DNA of 64,000 bases from Mycobacterium sp. DL99 (GCF_004762045.1 NZ_SJOM01000007.1:1628916-1692915), one strand, 5' to 3'. Shown: positions 35,830 through 44,599, counted from the stretch's first letter. Made by a program: numbers and translations. The notes: a model not told the origin generated them from the letters alone.

Positions 35830-36237
35830 TCACCGGCGCTGCAGCTCGATGATCGGGATGACGCGGTCGGTCTTGGTTTGGTATTCGCCGAATCCCGAGG
35901 CCTGCTCGACGATGCGCGGATAAGCGGCGTCGCGCTCGGCCAGCGGCATCTCCCGCGCGTGCACGGCATAGGCGTCGGTGCCGATCTCGATGTGGGCATC
36001 GGGATGCGCGCGCAGGTTGTGTAACCACGCGGGGTCGACGTCGGCGCCCGCGTACGAACCGACGATGGCGAGCTTGCCGTCGAGGTCGAACGCCATCACC
36101 GGGTTGACGCGCTCCTTGCCGCTCTTGGCCCCGGTGGTGTGCAGCAGAAGCAGCGTCGCGCCCTCGAACGGTCCGCCGACCTTGCCGCCGTTGGCGCGGA
36201 ACTCGGCGATGATGTTGTCATTCCAGTTGTCTGCCAT
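35830..36237 (-). CDS. F420-dependent (Ddn-like) nitroreductase family protein
   Basis: 135 residues. Split-barrel fold of the deazaflavin-dependent nitroreductase family: FRANGGKVGGPFEGATLLLL, HTTGAKSGKERVNPVMAF, GSYAGADVDPAWLHNLRAHP. These motifs bind coenzyme F420, typical of mycobacteria. It probably reduces quinones or other electrophiles in the cytoplasm. Convergent with the tautomerase-like gene and 64 bases from the OsmC gene on the same strand, so a redox-stress cluster is plausible. Confidence 0.9.
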   Translation of the reverse strand: MADNWNDNIIAEFRANGGKVGGPFEGATLLLLHTTGAKSGKERVNPVMAFDLDGKLAIVGSYAGADVDPAWLHNLRAHPDAHIEIGTDAYAVHAREMPLAERDAAYPRIVEQASGFGEYQTKTDRVIPIIELQRR

Positions 36238-36300
36238 GACTTCCTTCCTACGCCTGGGCTCCGCGACGGTGCATGCAGATCACGAAATCGCCCGGTCGAT

Positions 36301-36726
36301 TCATCGCTCGGTAGTGGTGATGTGGACCGACGACGTCAGAGTCTCATGTACCGGGCAGCGTTCGGCGATGTCCATGAGCCGCTGCCGCTGAGTGTCGTCG
36401 AGTTCGCCGATCAACTCGATCTCGCGGTCGATATGGTCGATCATGCCTTTGGTGGTCTCGCAGTCGGCACAGTCTTTCGCATGAATGCGTGAGTGCCGCA
36501 ACATCACTCGCACCTTATCGAGGGGCCAGCCCTTGCGGTTGGCGTACATCCGCACCGTCATCGACGTGCATGCTCCCAGACCGGCCAACACCAGGTCATA
36601 GGGATTCGGGCCGGCATCGTCGCCCACCGGGAGGGGTTCGTCAGCGATGAGTTGGTGGCGCCCGGCGGTGATCTGCTGGGTGTAGGTCCCTGCGCCTGTC
36701 TCGGCGACCGTCACGTCAGTGGTCAT
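36301..36726 (-). CDS. OsmC-family peroxiredoxin-like protein
   Basis: 141 residues from ATG at 36726 (a GTG six bases upstream is equally possible). The two catalytic cysteines of the OsmC/Ohr superfamily are in [20 protein letters not shown] and [10 protein letters not shown]. Two further cysteines occur in [27 protein letters not shown] is the usual substrate-side loop. Expected to detoxify organic hydroperoxides in the cytoplasm. A long inverted repeat lies just upstream. Confidence 0.88.
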   Translation of the reverse strand: MTTDVTVAETGAGTYTQQITAGRHQLIADEPLPVGDDAGPNPYDLVLAGLGACTSMTVRMYANRKGWPLDKVRVMLRHSRIHAKDCADCETTKGMIDHIDREIELIGELDDTQRQRLMDIAERCPVHETLTSSVHITTTER

Positions 36727-36740
36727 ATTCACGAGTTTCC

Positions 36741-36800
36741 GCGAGCAGACGCAAAACTGCCTCGAAATGCTGATCTTTGGGCAGTTTTGTGACTGCTCGC
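36741..36800. repeat. Long intergenic inverted repeat (21-base arms)
   Basis: The arm at 36741-36761 (starting GCGAGCAGACGC) pairs with 36780-36800 (ending GACTGCTCGC) with two mismatches across an 18-base loop. It sits between divergent OsmC and DoxX genes. Arms of this length and near-perfection suggest a dispersed palindromic element; a strong cruciform or attenuator function is also possible. Confidence 0.75.
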
Positions 36801-36893
36801 CGAACCTGTTGGTCGTTCATGTCGTCACCTTTCACGCGCGGCAATCGTCAACAAGGTGAACCCCTTGGCGGCCGGACATCGGAGGCGACAACC

Positions 36894-37256
36894 ATGACCC
36901 TACAACTCGGCGTGATCGCGACGCTGATCGTCGCGATCACCATCGCGGCCAATGCGGCAATGGCGCTCGGGAACCTTGTCGGGGCCAGCTTCGTGCTGGC
37001 CAACTCGGCGGAGGTCGGCGTCCCGCGGACCTGGGTACCGGTGCTCGGGTTACTCAAGGGCGCGGCAGCCGTCGGACTGCTCGTGGGCCTGCTCGCGTTC
37101 CCACCGCTCGGCGTCGCGGCCGCGATCGGACTGATCGCGTTCTTCATCGGTGCCGTCATCACCCACATCCGCGCACAGGTGTTCTACAACATCGCTTTTC
37201 CCGCTACGTTCCTCGTGCTCGCGGTGTTGTCGCTGGGGGCCTTTGTCGCGGGCTGA
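36894..37256 (+). CDS. DoxX-like membrane protein
   Basis: 120 residues from ATG at 36894, with GGAGG at 36881-36885; the longer frame upstream has no RBS. Four membrane helices (LGVIATLIVAITIAANAAMA, WVPVLGLLKGAAAVGLLVGL, AIGLIAFFIGAVITHIRAQV, ATFLVLAVLSLGAFVAG) match the DoxX_2 group. Relatives take part in redox homeostasis. Convergent with whiB3 copy 1 and separated from it by a bidirectional terminator. Confidence 0.82.
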   Translation: MTLQLGVIATLIVAITIAANAAMALGNLVGASFVLANSAEVGVPRTWVPVLGLLKGAAAVGLLVGLLAFPPLGVAAAIGLIAFFIGAVITHIRAQVFYNIAFPATFLVLAVLSLGAFVAG

Positions 37257-37284
37257 CCACCTGGACCCAACTCGACACAACTGA

Positions 37285-37316
37285 AAAGGCCCCATCCCTT
37301 GCGGGATGGAGCCTTT
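37285..37316. terminator. Bidirectional terminator between doxX-like gene and whiB3 copy 1
   Basis: AAAGGCCCCATCCC, TTGC loop, GGGATGGAGCCTTT: a 14-pair stem with one mismatch and A/T-rich flanks, serving both convergent genes. Nearly identical to the one at 47895-47924. Confidence 0.85.
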
Positions 37317-37332
37317 CAACTCGGCGTGACGC

Positions 37333-37623
37333 TCAGGCGCTACAGCCGATGCCCTGCTTGAGCAAGAGCTCGCGCTCGGACTCACCCAGGCCGCCCCAGA
37401 TGCCGTACGACTCACCGATAGCCAGTGCGTGTGAACGGCATTGGGTGATCACCGGGCACCTGTGGCACATCTCCTTGGCGCGCACCTCACGTTGAGCCCG
37501 GGCCCGTCCGCGTTCACCATCGGGGTGGAAGAACATCGACGAATCGACACCACGGCAAAGTCCCTGCATCTGCCAATCCCAGATATCCGTATTGGGTCCG
37601 GGAAGCTGCTGCGGATGTTGCAT
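37333..37623 (-). CDS. whiB3: WhiB3-like redox-sensing transcription factor, copy 1
   Basis: 96 residues from the ATG at 37623, with AGAGAGG about ten bases upstream. Four Fe-S ligand cysteines are in MQGLCRGVDSSMF, KEMCHRCPVITQC; the GIWGG turn (YGIWGGLGESERELL) precedes a basic tail. By my count it differs from the copy at 47.96 kb at about 11 of 96 positions, including MQHPQQ for MPQPQQ, CHRC for CRSC, GESY for GEPY and a GCSA end with an extra cysteine. M. tuberculosis WhiB3 (from memory) resembles copy 2 more closely, so this is the diverged duplicate. Its role may overlap redox and lipid regulation by WhiB3. Confidence 0.92.
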   Translation of the reverse strand: MQHPQQLPGPNTDIWDWQMQGLCRGVDSSMFFHPDGERGRARAQREVRAKEMCHRCPVITQCRSHALAIGESYGIWGGLGESERELLLKQGIGCSA

Positions 37624-37737
37624 TTGGAAAACCGCCTCTCTGCTCGCCCATCTCGCCAAAGCGGGCGGGGTTTGAATTCGGTTGAACCCAACTGAGGATG
37701 TCGATGGGTTCGGTCGGCCCGATCAACTCAGGACAGC

Positions 37738-38421
37738 TCAGTCGAGGTCGTAGCAGGCCTCCAGGAATTCCATTTCCAGGTGGAGGATCTCGGACACCAG
37801 GGCGCCGAGGTGCTCGATCTCGTCGTCACTCACGACGAGGCTGTCGACCTCATGGGTGAGGAAGTCGACGGTGTCGATGTAGGGCAGCTCCGCATGCGAG
37901 GTAATCCATTCCTGCAGGGCCTCCGACCGCTGGGCCGGCACGGCGGCTGCTCGCGAACACCACAGCGCGTAGAGCCGTTCCGACGGGTACATGCAGGCGA
38001 CGATCTCCGCATAGGTTCCGGTATCGCAGATCTCCAGCACGCGCTCGCCGAGTTGCTCGGCGCGACGCCGGGCGTTCGGTCCGGGTTCGGCCGCGCCGCC
38101 CGCCGCCGATACCTGGTCGAAGAAGTCGTGCTGGTCACCGATGAACGAGGCCATGGTGGCCGCGTGTCCGCGAATCGCCGGCAGTCCCGGCGCTCGCAGG
38201 ATGGCCGACCCGAGGGCGCGTGCCGCCACGGTGACGAACTCGGCCTCCAGCAGCATGTAGCGCGCCAGGACGTCTTCGGAGAGCGTGCCGTCGGTCGCCT
38301 CCCTGATGAACCGCGAGTCGAGCTTCGCCTCCCACGCCGAGGCGGCCGCCCCGATCAGGCGCTCGCTCACCGGGCTCACTGCCGTCGACTGCGAAGTTGT
38401 TCCGGTCTGCTGCACTGACAT
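37738..38421 (-). CDS. TenA-like haem-oxygenase-fold protein, catalytic cysteine replaced
   Basis: 227 residues, all-helical TenA family. RFIREATDGTLSEDVLARYM aligns with the start of the TenA core. TenA proteins have an essential Cys in a LPCYW-type motif; here the region reads TYAEIVACMYPSERLYALWC, so Ser replaces it, and the usual active-site Asp appears as Glu in MLLEAEF. The C-terminal glutamate region EILHLEMEFLEACY is kept. It may act on something other than aminopyrimidine. Last gene of the GntR-controlled operon; starts two bases after the amidotransferase-like gene. Confidence 0.75.
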   Translation of the reverse strand: MSVQQTGTTSQSTAVSPVSERLIGAAASAWEAKLDSRFIREATDGTLSEDVLARYMLLEAEFVTVAARALGSAILRAPGLPAIRGHAATMASFIGDQHDFFDQVSAAGGAAEPGPNARRRAEQLGERVLEICDTGTYAEIVACMYPSERLYALWCSRAAAVPAQRSEALQEWITSHAELPYIDTVDFLTHEVDSLVVSDDEIEHLGALVSEILHLEMEFLEACYDLD

Positions 38422-38423
38422 TG

Positions 38424-39164
38424 TCAGTTTTCCTTTCCGTTGATCAACCAGGTCACCAAGCCGCCCCAGAGCCGTGAGTAGTCCTGCGAATCGAGGTACT
38501 GCCGTGAAGCCCAGTGCTCGCTGCAGTCGCTGGCGTAGGCCAACGCCCTGCCCTCGCCGTACGGCCAGGTGACAAGAATCGGATCCGCCCCGACGTTGAG
38601 GAGCACGTCGCCGCCGTCGCGGGCCACCAGCCGGTTGTAGCCGAGAAGCGGGCCGAAGGTCTGGGCACCACCCAGGGCCGCGTGGTCCGGATGCGCGGTT
38701 GTCGGATCGACCCCCTGAGGCAGCTCGACGCGGTCATCGGCCGCGGCGATGGTCACCGGAAGGACCTCCGCGATCGGCGTATTCGCATAGGCGGCACGGT
38801 TTTCCAAGCCGGCAAACGAGAGGTACCCGCCGATCATGGCGAACCCGCCTCCAGCGCGCACGTAGTCGACGATCTGAGTCAACGGGTTGATGGTCGGGGT
38901 CGCCCGCTCCCAACACTGCGCGGTCAACATGAACGTGTTGGCGCCCACGTCACTGAGGAGCACGGCGTCGTACTTGTCCAGCTCCGGCCATTGGGCGTCC
39001 ACCAAATGCGCCGGGAGGTGATGGAAGCGGTGTCCGGCCGAGGTGACCGCCCGCTCGATCCATTCGGTACCCACGCCGTACGAGCTGTAGGTGAAGGAGT
39101 CAAATCCTTTGACGTCCGTGGTGTTTCGGATCCAACTCTCTCCAATTAGCAATATGTCGCTCAT
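38424..39164 (-). CDS. Glutamine-amidotransferase-like protein (PF07090 type)
   Basis: 246 residues from the ATG at 39164, which has AAGGAGA seven bases before it; the much longer frame in this phase is an artefact of high GC. The sequence MSDILLIGESWIRNTTDVKG, YDAVLLSDVGANTFML, VRAGGGFAMIGGYLSF and ILVTWPYGEGRALAYASDCS matches the flavodoxin-like class I amidotransferase-like family PF07090. The usual nucleophile cysteine at the GGYLSF turn is Tyr/Leu, so amidotransferase activity is doubtful. Second last gene of the operon. Confidence 0.75.
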   Translation of the reverse strand: MSDILLIGESWIRNTTDVKGFDSFTYSSYGVGTEWIERAVTSAGHRFHHLPAHLVDAQWPELDKYDAVLLSDVGANTFMLTAQCWERATPTINPLTQIVDYVRAGGGFAMIGGYLSFAGLENRAAYANTPIAEVLPVTIAAADDRVELPQGVDPTTAHPDHAALGGAQTFGPLLGYNRLVARDGGDVLLNVGADPILVTWPYGEGRALAYASDCSEHWASRQYLDSQDYSRLWGGLVTWLINGKEN

Positions 39165-39208
39165 GCGTTTTCTCCTTGTGTAGACATTGGTGCGAAAAGT
39201 CGAAGCGG
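39165..39208 (-). promoter_or_regulatory. Gap with TAGACA box inside the island operon
   Basis: The 44-base gap between the permease stop and the amidotransferase-like start contains TGTGTAGACATTGG (39177-39190). TAGACA is the reverse complement of the TGTCTA boxes that are repeated before the GntR gene at 47814-47827, so it may be an extra regulator site or internal promoter. Short motif, so chance is possible. Confidence 0.3.
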
Positions 39209-40204
39209 TCAGATGCGAATGCGTGGGTCTGCCGCCGCCTGAAGTACGTCGATGATCGCGTTCACGGTCACGTACCCGACACCGACCACCAGCGTCACAC
39301 CCGCGATCCCGGGGAAGTCGCCGGACGGAATGCTCTGGGCCACATACGCGCCCACTCCCGGCCAGCCGAAGATGACCTCGACCACCGCCAGGCTGGCGAA
39401 GATGCCGCCTACCTGAAGCCCGATCATCGAGAGCGTCGAGCCGATCGAGTTCCGAATGCCGTGCCGCGACAGGACTCTCCACTCGCCGAGGCCCTTTGAC
39501 CGCGCGGTGCGGATGTAGTCCGAGTCCATCGTGTTGGTCAAGCTGCTGCGAAAGACGCGGGCGACGGCAACCGCGGGAGTCAGCGCAAGGACGGTGACCG
39601 GGAGAACCAGATGCAGGGCGGCATCTCCGGCCAGTGCGAAGTCGCCGGCAAGCAGAGAGTCGATGAAGACGACCCCGGTGGGGCTCTGGGGAACATCGAA
39701 CGCCGCGGTCTGACCACTGGCCGGAAGCCACGCAAGTTGGGCGTAGAACACCACGACGGCGATCAGCCCCAGCAGAAACGGCGGGACCGAGGCCAGACCG
39801 ATGAGTGCGTTGTTCAGCACCGAGGTGCCGCGGACACCGCGCCCGGCGAGCGCGCCCACCGTCAATCCGACGACAACAGCCAGCGTCAGCGCCAACGCGA
39901 GCAGGGTGAGACTGGCCGGCAGGTACTGGAGCACGTCCTCGCTGACCGGTCGCCGGGTGCGGATGGAGATACCCAGATCGCCGTGGAGCAGCCGATCGAT
40001 GTAGTGGATGTACTGGGAGGGCAGCGATCGATCCAGCCACAACTCGTGACGCTTGGCCGCCAACGCCTCCGGCGATGCGCTGGCGCCGAGAATCTGCTTG
40101 GCGGGATCTCCCGGCGTGGCCTGGCGAAGCAGGAACAGGGTGCCGGTGAGGACGAGCAACACGGCGACGAGCGCGAGCAGTCGATTGACGACAAATCGAA
40201 TCAT
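39209..40204 (-). CDS. ABC importer permease, DppB type
   Basis: 331 residues. Opening RFVVNRLLALVAVLLVLTGT and ATPGDPAKQILGASASPEAL are the DppB/OppB N-terminus; the EAA-like loop is DYIRTARSKGLGEWRVLSRH, ahead of GGIFASLAVVEVIFGWPGVG. About six membrane helices. Forms the channel with the DppC-like permease. Eleven bases separate it from that gene. Substrate of peptide/nickel/opine-type systems varies widely. Confidence 0.92.
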   Translation of the reverse strand: MIRFVVNRLLALVAVLLVLTGTLFLLRQATPGDPAKQILGASASPEALAAKRHELWLDRSLPSQYIHYIDRLLHGDLGISIRTRRPVSEDVLQYLPASLTLLALALTLAVVVGLTVGALAGRGVRGTSVLNNALIGLASVPPFLLGLIAVVVFYAQLAWLPASGQTAAFDVPQSPTGVVFIDSLLAGDFALAGDAALHLVLPVTVLALTPAVAVARVFRSSLTNTMDSDYIRTARSKGLGEWRVLSRHGIRNSIGSTLSMIGLQVGGIFASLAVVEVIFGWPGVGAYVAQSIPSGDFPGIAGVTLVVGVGYVTVNAIIDVLQAAADPRIRI

Positions 40205-40215
40205 TGAACTACCTC

Positions 40216-41076
40216 CTATCGATTGCCGAGCATGATGCGGAGGGCGTCCCCGGCCTTGTTGGCGATGAAGGCGGCCAGAAGAACCGTCATTGCAGGCGCG
40301 ACGGAGATCCAGGCGGCGTTGAGCAGCATGGGAATACCGGCGGCGGCCATGCTTCCGAGCTCCGGTGCCGGTTGGGGTGCGCCCAGGCCGATGAACGACA
40401 ACCCGGCCAGGGTGACGATCAGGCCGCCGACGTCCAGGCTCGCAGCGACCAGGATTGTGGGGATCGCACCGGGGAGCAGGTGCCGCCCCCAGAGCCGGAG
40501 TACTCCGACCCCGGCCACCCGAGCCGCCTCGACGTGAGGCCGCGCGGCGAGCTGGCGGATCTCCCCGCGGACGATCCGGGAGTAGTAGGGCCACCACACG
40601 ACGGCGACGCCGATCAGGGTGTGGGTCAGCGAAGGCCCGAGGGCGGAGACGACCGCGATGGCGAGCACCGGCGCCGGCAAGGCAAGGAAGAGATCGGTCA
40701 GGCGCATGAGAAGCGTGTCGACCCAGCCGCCCACCGCTCCGGCAACCAGACCGATTCCGCCGCCGATGACCAGGCCGGAGGCGATCACCGCCAAGGCAGC
40801 GAACCAACTCGTCCGCAGGCCCAACAGGCACCGGCTGAGGAGATCCCGGCCGGCATCGTCCGTGCCGAACAGGAATGCGGAATCCGGCGGGGTGAGGGGA
40901 GTTCCGGCCGGAATCAGGGCACTGTGCGGCGCCAGCAATGGCGCGGTCAGCGCAACCAGGGTGAGCGCGATCAGGGCCCCCACCCAGAACCGCTCGGACC
41001 AGCCCGCGTGCGTGCCAGTGCGGATCGCCCGGCGGGGGATCAACCAACGGCCGGGGCGGACAGCGACCTCGGTCAT
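40216..41076 (-). CDS. ABC importer permease, DppC type
   Basis: 286 residues from the ATG at 41076, which overlaps the ATPase stop (ATGA). Markers are HSALIPAGTPLTPPDSAFLF, FGTDDAGRDLLSRCLLG (GTDxxGRD motif of DppC/OppC) and the EAA loop HVEAARVAGVGVLRLWGRHL. N-terminal helix plus a five-helix permease core. Partner of the DppB-type permease. Confidence 0.92.
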   Translation of the reverse strand: MTEVAVRPGRWLIPRRAIRTGTHAGWSERFWVGALIALTLVALTAPLLAPHSALIPAGTPLTPPDSAFLFGTDDAGRDLLSRCLLGLRTSWFAALAVIASGLVIGGGIGLVAGAVGGWVDTLLMRLTDLFLALPAPVLAIAVVSALGPSLTHTLIGVAVVWWPYYSRIVRGEIRQLAARPHVEAARVAGVGVLRLWGRHLLPGAIPTILVAASLDVGGLIVTLAGLSFIGLGAPQPAPELGSMAAAGIPMLLNAAWISVAPAMTVLLAAFIANKAGDALRIMLGNR

Positions 41077-43046
41077 TGCGGGGCCTCCTGATTGAAGCAA
41101 GCGACGCGCTGCCCGACCACGGGCGTGGCCGTCAACGTGGGTATTGCCGTGCACTCCGGCAGTGCGCGATCGCACCGCAGGCGGTAGGCACATCCGTCCT
41201 GGGGGAGTCCGGATTCATCGGTGGCAGCGGCGGTGACGTGCGGGTGGGGTTCCAACTTCGGTATCGCATCGAGCAGTGCCCTCGTGTAGGGATGCCGGGG
41301 CGCGGAGATGACTTCCTCGACCGGTCCTTCTTCCACGATCCGGCCCATGTACATGACGACGAGCCGATCGGCGACGATGCGCGCTGCGGCGATGTCGTGA
41401 GTGACGAAGAGCATTGCCATGTCGAGGTTCCGGCGCAGGTCGCCCAGCAGATTGAGTACCCCGGCGGCGCGCGAGACATCGAGCGCGCTCGTCGGTTCGT
41501 CCGCGAGAAGTAGGGCCGGGGGTTCGACGATCGCGCGAGCGAGCGCAAGGCGTTGCCGCTGACCGCCGGACAGCTGGCGGGGCTTGAGCGGCAAGGCGGA
41601 CTGCGGCAATCCGACATTGGTACAGGCGACCCGGACCTTCTCCAGCCGGCTCGCCCGATCGAGCCCGATACCCCGCAATCGCTCACCGATGAGTTCGGCA
41701 GCGGTCATCCACGGCGTCAGAGACGCGCCGGCATCCTGAAACACCATCTGAGGTCGTACCGCGCCGCCGAAGTTCAACTGGCCGGCCGACACCGACTGGA
41801 GCCCGGCCACCGCCCGCAGCAATGTCGACTTGCCCGAACCGCTCTCTCCGACGATGGCGACGCACTCCGTGTTCCCGACGGTGAGGTTCACTCCGTCCAG
41901 GGCGTGCAGGACGTGGCGGCGGCCCCAACCCGACCGCGACGTGAACGTGACGCTGACGTCGCGGACCTCGAGGGGGACGGTTGTCGCCGCCGCGTCGGCG
42001 ATGACCTGTGAGTCGATCAGCTGCCCGACCGCCCCGGTGTCGGCGGTCGGCGCCGGCACGTCATCGAGGACACAGGCGGCCAGGTGCTTGGGCACGGGTC
42101 CACGGAACTGCGGGGTTCCGGCATCGCACGCGTCGTGGTGGTACTCGCACCGGGAGCTGAAGATGCACCCGCCCGGCTCACTCGTCGGCGCGGGAAGATC
42201 ACCAGGCATCTGGGGGAGGCGGTGGGTGCGGTCGGTGGACAGACTCAGGCGAGATTGCAGCAGAGCCCGCGTGTAGGGATGCCGGGGCGTGTGGATGACC
42301 TCAGAAGCCGGCCCCGCCTCAAGGAGGCGCCCGGCGTACATGACGGCGATCCGATCGGCGATCTGTGCCGCCACCCCGAGGTCGTGGGTGATGAAGAGCA
42401 TGGACGCATCGGACTGGCCCCGCAGGTCATGCAGGAGCCGGAGGACACGCGCCTGAACCGTGACGTCGAGGGCCGTCGTCGGTTCGTCCAGAACGATCAG
42501 GCGCGGCCGCCGGACGATGGCCATCGCCAGCATGACGCGCTGTCTCTGGCCGCCGGACATCTGGTGCGGGTACCAGCTCATCCGCTCTTCCGGCTGGGGC
42601 ACGCCGACTTCGGAGAGGATGCGGATCGCCTCGGCCCGATCGGTCGCAACCTCCAGGATCTGGTTGCCGATCGTCATCGTGGGGTTGAGCGAGGTCATCG
42701 GATCCTGGAAGACGGCTCCCAGCGAATTCCGTCGCAGCTCACGCATTTGGCCCGGCGAGGCCGAGATGACAGGTACACCGCACACTGCCATCTCGCCCTC
42801 GATGACGGGCCCGGCCTCGTCGGGCAGCAGGCCCAGCAGGCTCAGCCCCAGGACGGTCTTGCCCGACCCGGACTCGCCGACGAGACACACCACCTCGCCC
42901 GGCTGGATGTCCAGAGACACCCCACGCACGGCGCGGACCGTTCCGTCCCCGGTCGGGAAGGACACCCGCACGTCCTTCAGGCCGGCGACCGGAGCCGGGG
43001 TCGCTTCCTCCGATCGATCCGCCTTCGCGGGCGACGGGCTCAGCAT
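41073..43046 (-). CDS. Fused double ATP-binding subunit of the ABC importer (DppD-DppF type)
   Basis: 657 residues from the ATG at 43046, overlapping the binding-protein stop by seven bases. Two complete NBDs in one chain. First: Walker A GESGSGKTVLG, signature MSGGQRQRVM, Walker B RLIVLDEPTTALD. Second: Walker A GESGSGKSTLLRA, signature LSGGQRQRLALARAIV, Walker B ALLLADEPTSALD. Each ends with the cysteine-bearing oligopeptide-transporter tail (GCIFSSRCEYHHDAC; GCAYRLRCDRALPEC). It powers both permeases. Cytoplasmic face of the membrane. Confidence 0.94.
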   Translation of the reverse strand: MLSPSPAKADRSEEATPAPVAGLKDVRVSFPTGDGTVRAVRGVSLDIQPGEVVCLVGESGSGKTVLGLSLLGLLPDEAGPVIEGEMAVCGVPVISASPGQMRELRRNSLGAVFQDPMTSLNPTMTIGNQILEVATDRAEAIRILSEVGVPQPEERMSWYPHQMSGGQRQRVMLAMAIVRRPRLIVLDEPTTALDVTVQARVLRLLHDLRGQSDASMLFITHDLGVAAQIADRIAVMYAGRLLEAGPASEVIHTPRHPYTRALLQSRLSLSTDRTHRLPQMPGDLPAPTSEPGGCIFSSRCEYHHDACDAGTPQFRGPVPKHLAACVLDDVPAPTADTGAVGQLIDSQVIADAAATTVPLEVRDVSVTFTSRSGWGRRHVLHALDGVNLTVGNTECVAIVGESGSGKSTLLRAVAGLQSVSAGQLNFGGAVRPQMVFQDAGASLTPWMTAAELIGERLRGIGLDRASRLEKVRVACTNVGLPQSALPLKPRQLSGGQRQRLALARAIVEPPALLLADEPTSALDVSRAAGVLNLLGDLRRNLDMAMLFVTHDIAAARIVADRLVVMYMGRIVEEGPVEEVISAPRHPYTRALLDAIPKLEPHPHVTAAATDESGLPQDGCAYRLRCDRALPECTAIPTLTATPVVGQRVACFNQEAPQ

Positions 43047-44599
43047 GGCTTGATCGATGGGAGGCGCAACGCCCACATCGTCGTGAAGTCGTGCTCCCAC
43101 CCGCACAGACCGGAGCGCGCCACGATGACGGCCCGCTGATCCGCCAAGGGCAGGTAGTTCCCGCTGGTGGTGTAGAGGTCTGCCGCCGCCGCGTACTTCT
43201 GTGCAGCTGCCGCCTCGGACTCCGCCCGCAAGCCATCGACGATGAGCTGATCAGCGGCAGCCACGTTCGTCGGGGCGAAATAGCTCAGTCCGCCTGTGCG
43301 GGAGTAGAAGACCGTCGGAAACGCCGAGGGGTCCGCGTCGTCAGAGTTGGCCGGCAGGATGAGCATGTTGGGACGACCCTGATCCTGCGTCGGCCAGGCC
43401 CAGGTCGTCTCCTGAGTGACCCCGCGGGTGGTGACCTCGAGCCCGGCAGCGCTCAACTGGGTCTGCAGCAACTGGGCGACCTGGGCGTTCAGCGCGTCGT
43501 CGGTGGTGTAGGCCAGATCGACTTTCTTCGAGGGCAGCGTCGCGACCAGAGCCTTCAGCTTGCTCGGATCGTAGGTCGGGTTGAAGACGCCCTTGCCCCC
43601 GGGGAGCACGCCAGCCGGGAGGATGCTCGTCGCCACCGAAGCGGTGTCTCCGTACACCTGATCGACGATGGCCTTGCGGTCCACTGCCTGCGCGATCGCC
43701 TGGCGTACCGGCTCGGAGTTGAACGGCTCCATGTCCGGGTTGATCCAGGCGTTGAGCCGAACGATGGACGGCAACATCTGGGTCTGGAATTTCGGCTCGG
43801 CGAACCGCTGCAGGTCGCGGAACGGCACCCCGTGGTAGATCAGGTCGAGTTGCCCCTGTTCGAGCATGAGCTGCTGGGTGGTGAAGTTCGGGACCATCGA
43901 GAACTGCATCGTCGGGAAGCCGGCCTTCTCACCCCAATACCCGTCGAAGCGCTTGAGTTGATAGCTCTGCCCGGGGCTTACCGCCCCGAGTTGGTAGGCA
44001 CCCGTGCCCGCCGAGTGTGTCGCAAGCCATTTCTGTGCGTGGTCCCCGTCGACAGTGTTGTCCGCCACCGCTTTTGAGCTCACAGCGCGAATTCCGTAGG
44101 GGGACGCGAGATAGTGCAGGAAGGCCGAATTGGGTTGTGACAGTTTCAGCACGAGGGTAATTGGATCGGGCGTCTCGATGGTCTCGACATCCTTGACGAG
44201 GTACACCGTCGCGAGGTCGAGAGCCTTACGGCGTTCGATCTCGGCCTTCCAGGACGCGGAGTCCATTGCTGTGCCGTCGTGGAACTTGACCCCGTCACGC
44301 AAGTGGAAGGTGTACGTCAGCCGGTCGGGTGAGACGTCCCAGGAGGTGGCCAGCAGCGGATCGATCTCCGTCGAGGAGTCCCCGCGGTACTGGACCAGGC
44401 CTTCGTAGGCCGCCTGGACCACACTCATCCCTTCGCCGTCCATGAAGACGTCCGGGTCCAGCGACCCGGGGTCGTACGAGAAGGCCAGGCGCAAGGCATC
44501 GCCGGGAGGCTGGCCGGCGACGTTGGAGCCACCGCAGCTGGCGACCGTGAATGCCAGGGCGATTGTGGCGAGCACCGTGGGAACGAGTCGTCGATTCAT
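43040..44599 (-). CDS. Extracellular solute-binding lipoprotein, family 5
   Basis: 519 residues. The signal peptide MNRRLVPTVLATIALAFTVA ends in the lipobox VASC with lipidated Cys. SBP family 5 markers: LRLAFSYDPGSLDPDVFMDG, LLATSWDVSPDRLTYTFHLR, RDGVKFHDGTAMDSASWKAE, VRQAIAQAVDRKAIVDQVYG. It captures the substrate of the dpp-like importer outside the membrane. The family binds peptides, nickel complexes, opines or sugars, so the ligand cannot be read directly. First of four co-ordered transporter genes. Confidence 0.93.
   Translation of the reverse strand: MNRRLVPTVLATIALAFTVASCGGSNVAGQPPGDALRLAFSYDPGSLDPDVFMDGEGMSVVQAAYEGLVQYRGDSSTEIDPLLATSWDVSPDRLTYTFHLRDGVKFHDGTAMDSASWKAEIERRKALDLATVYLVKDVETIETPDPITLVLKLSQPNSAFLHYLASPYGIRAVSSKAVADNTVDGDHAQKWLATHSAGTGAYQLGAVSPGQSYQLKRFDGYWGEKAGFPTMQFSMVPNFTTQQLMLEQGQLDLIYHGVPFRDLQRFAEPKFQTQMLPSIVRLNAWINPDMEPFNSEPVRQAIAQAVDRKAIVDQVYGDTASVATSILPAGVLPGGKGVFNPTYDPSKLKALVATLPSKKVDLAYTTDDALNAQVAQLLQTQLSAAGLEVTTRGVTQETTWAWPTQDQGRPNMLILPANSDDADPSAFPTVFYSRTGGLSYFAPTNVAAADQLIVDGLRAESEAAAAQKYAAAADLYTTSGNYLPLADQRAVIVARSGLCGWEHDFTTMWALRLPSIKPC

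Larger units (their letters stand above)
37281..37697 (-). repeat. whiB3 duplication unit, copy 1
   Basis: Includes terminator, whiB3 coding region and about 70 bases of leader. It matches 47887-48318 in the same orientation; similarity fades just outside both ends (AACTGAAAAGGCCCC on one side, AACTGAG on the other). The two copies bracket about 10.2 kb of accessory operon. Confidence 0.85.

Noticed and set aside
39165..40040. Upstream extension of the amidotransferase-like gene to 538 codons
   Set aside because: The extra part overlaps the DppB-type permease on the same strand, is Arg-rich, and a strong RBS marks the start at 39164.
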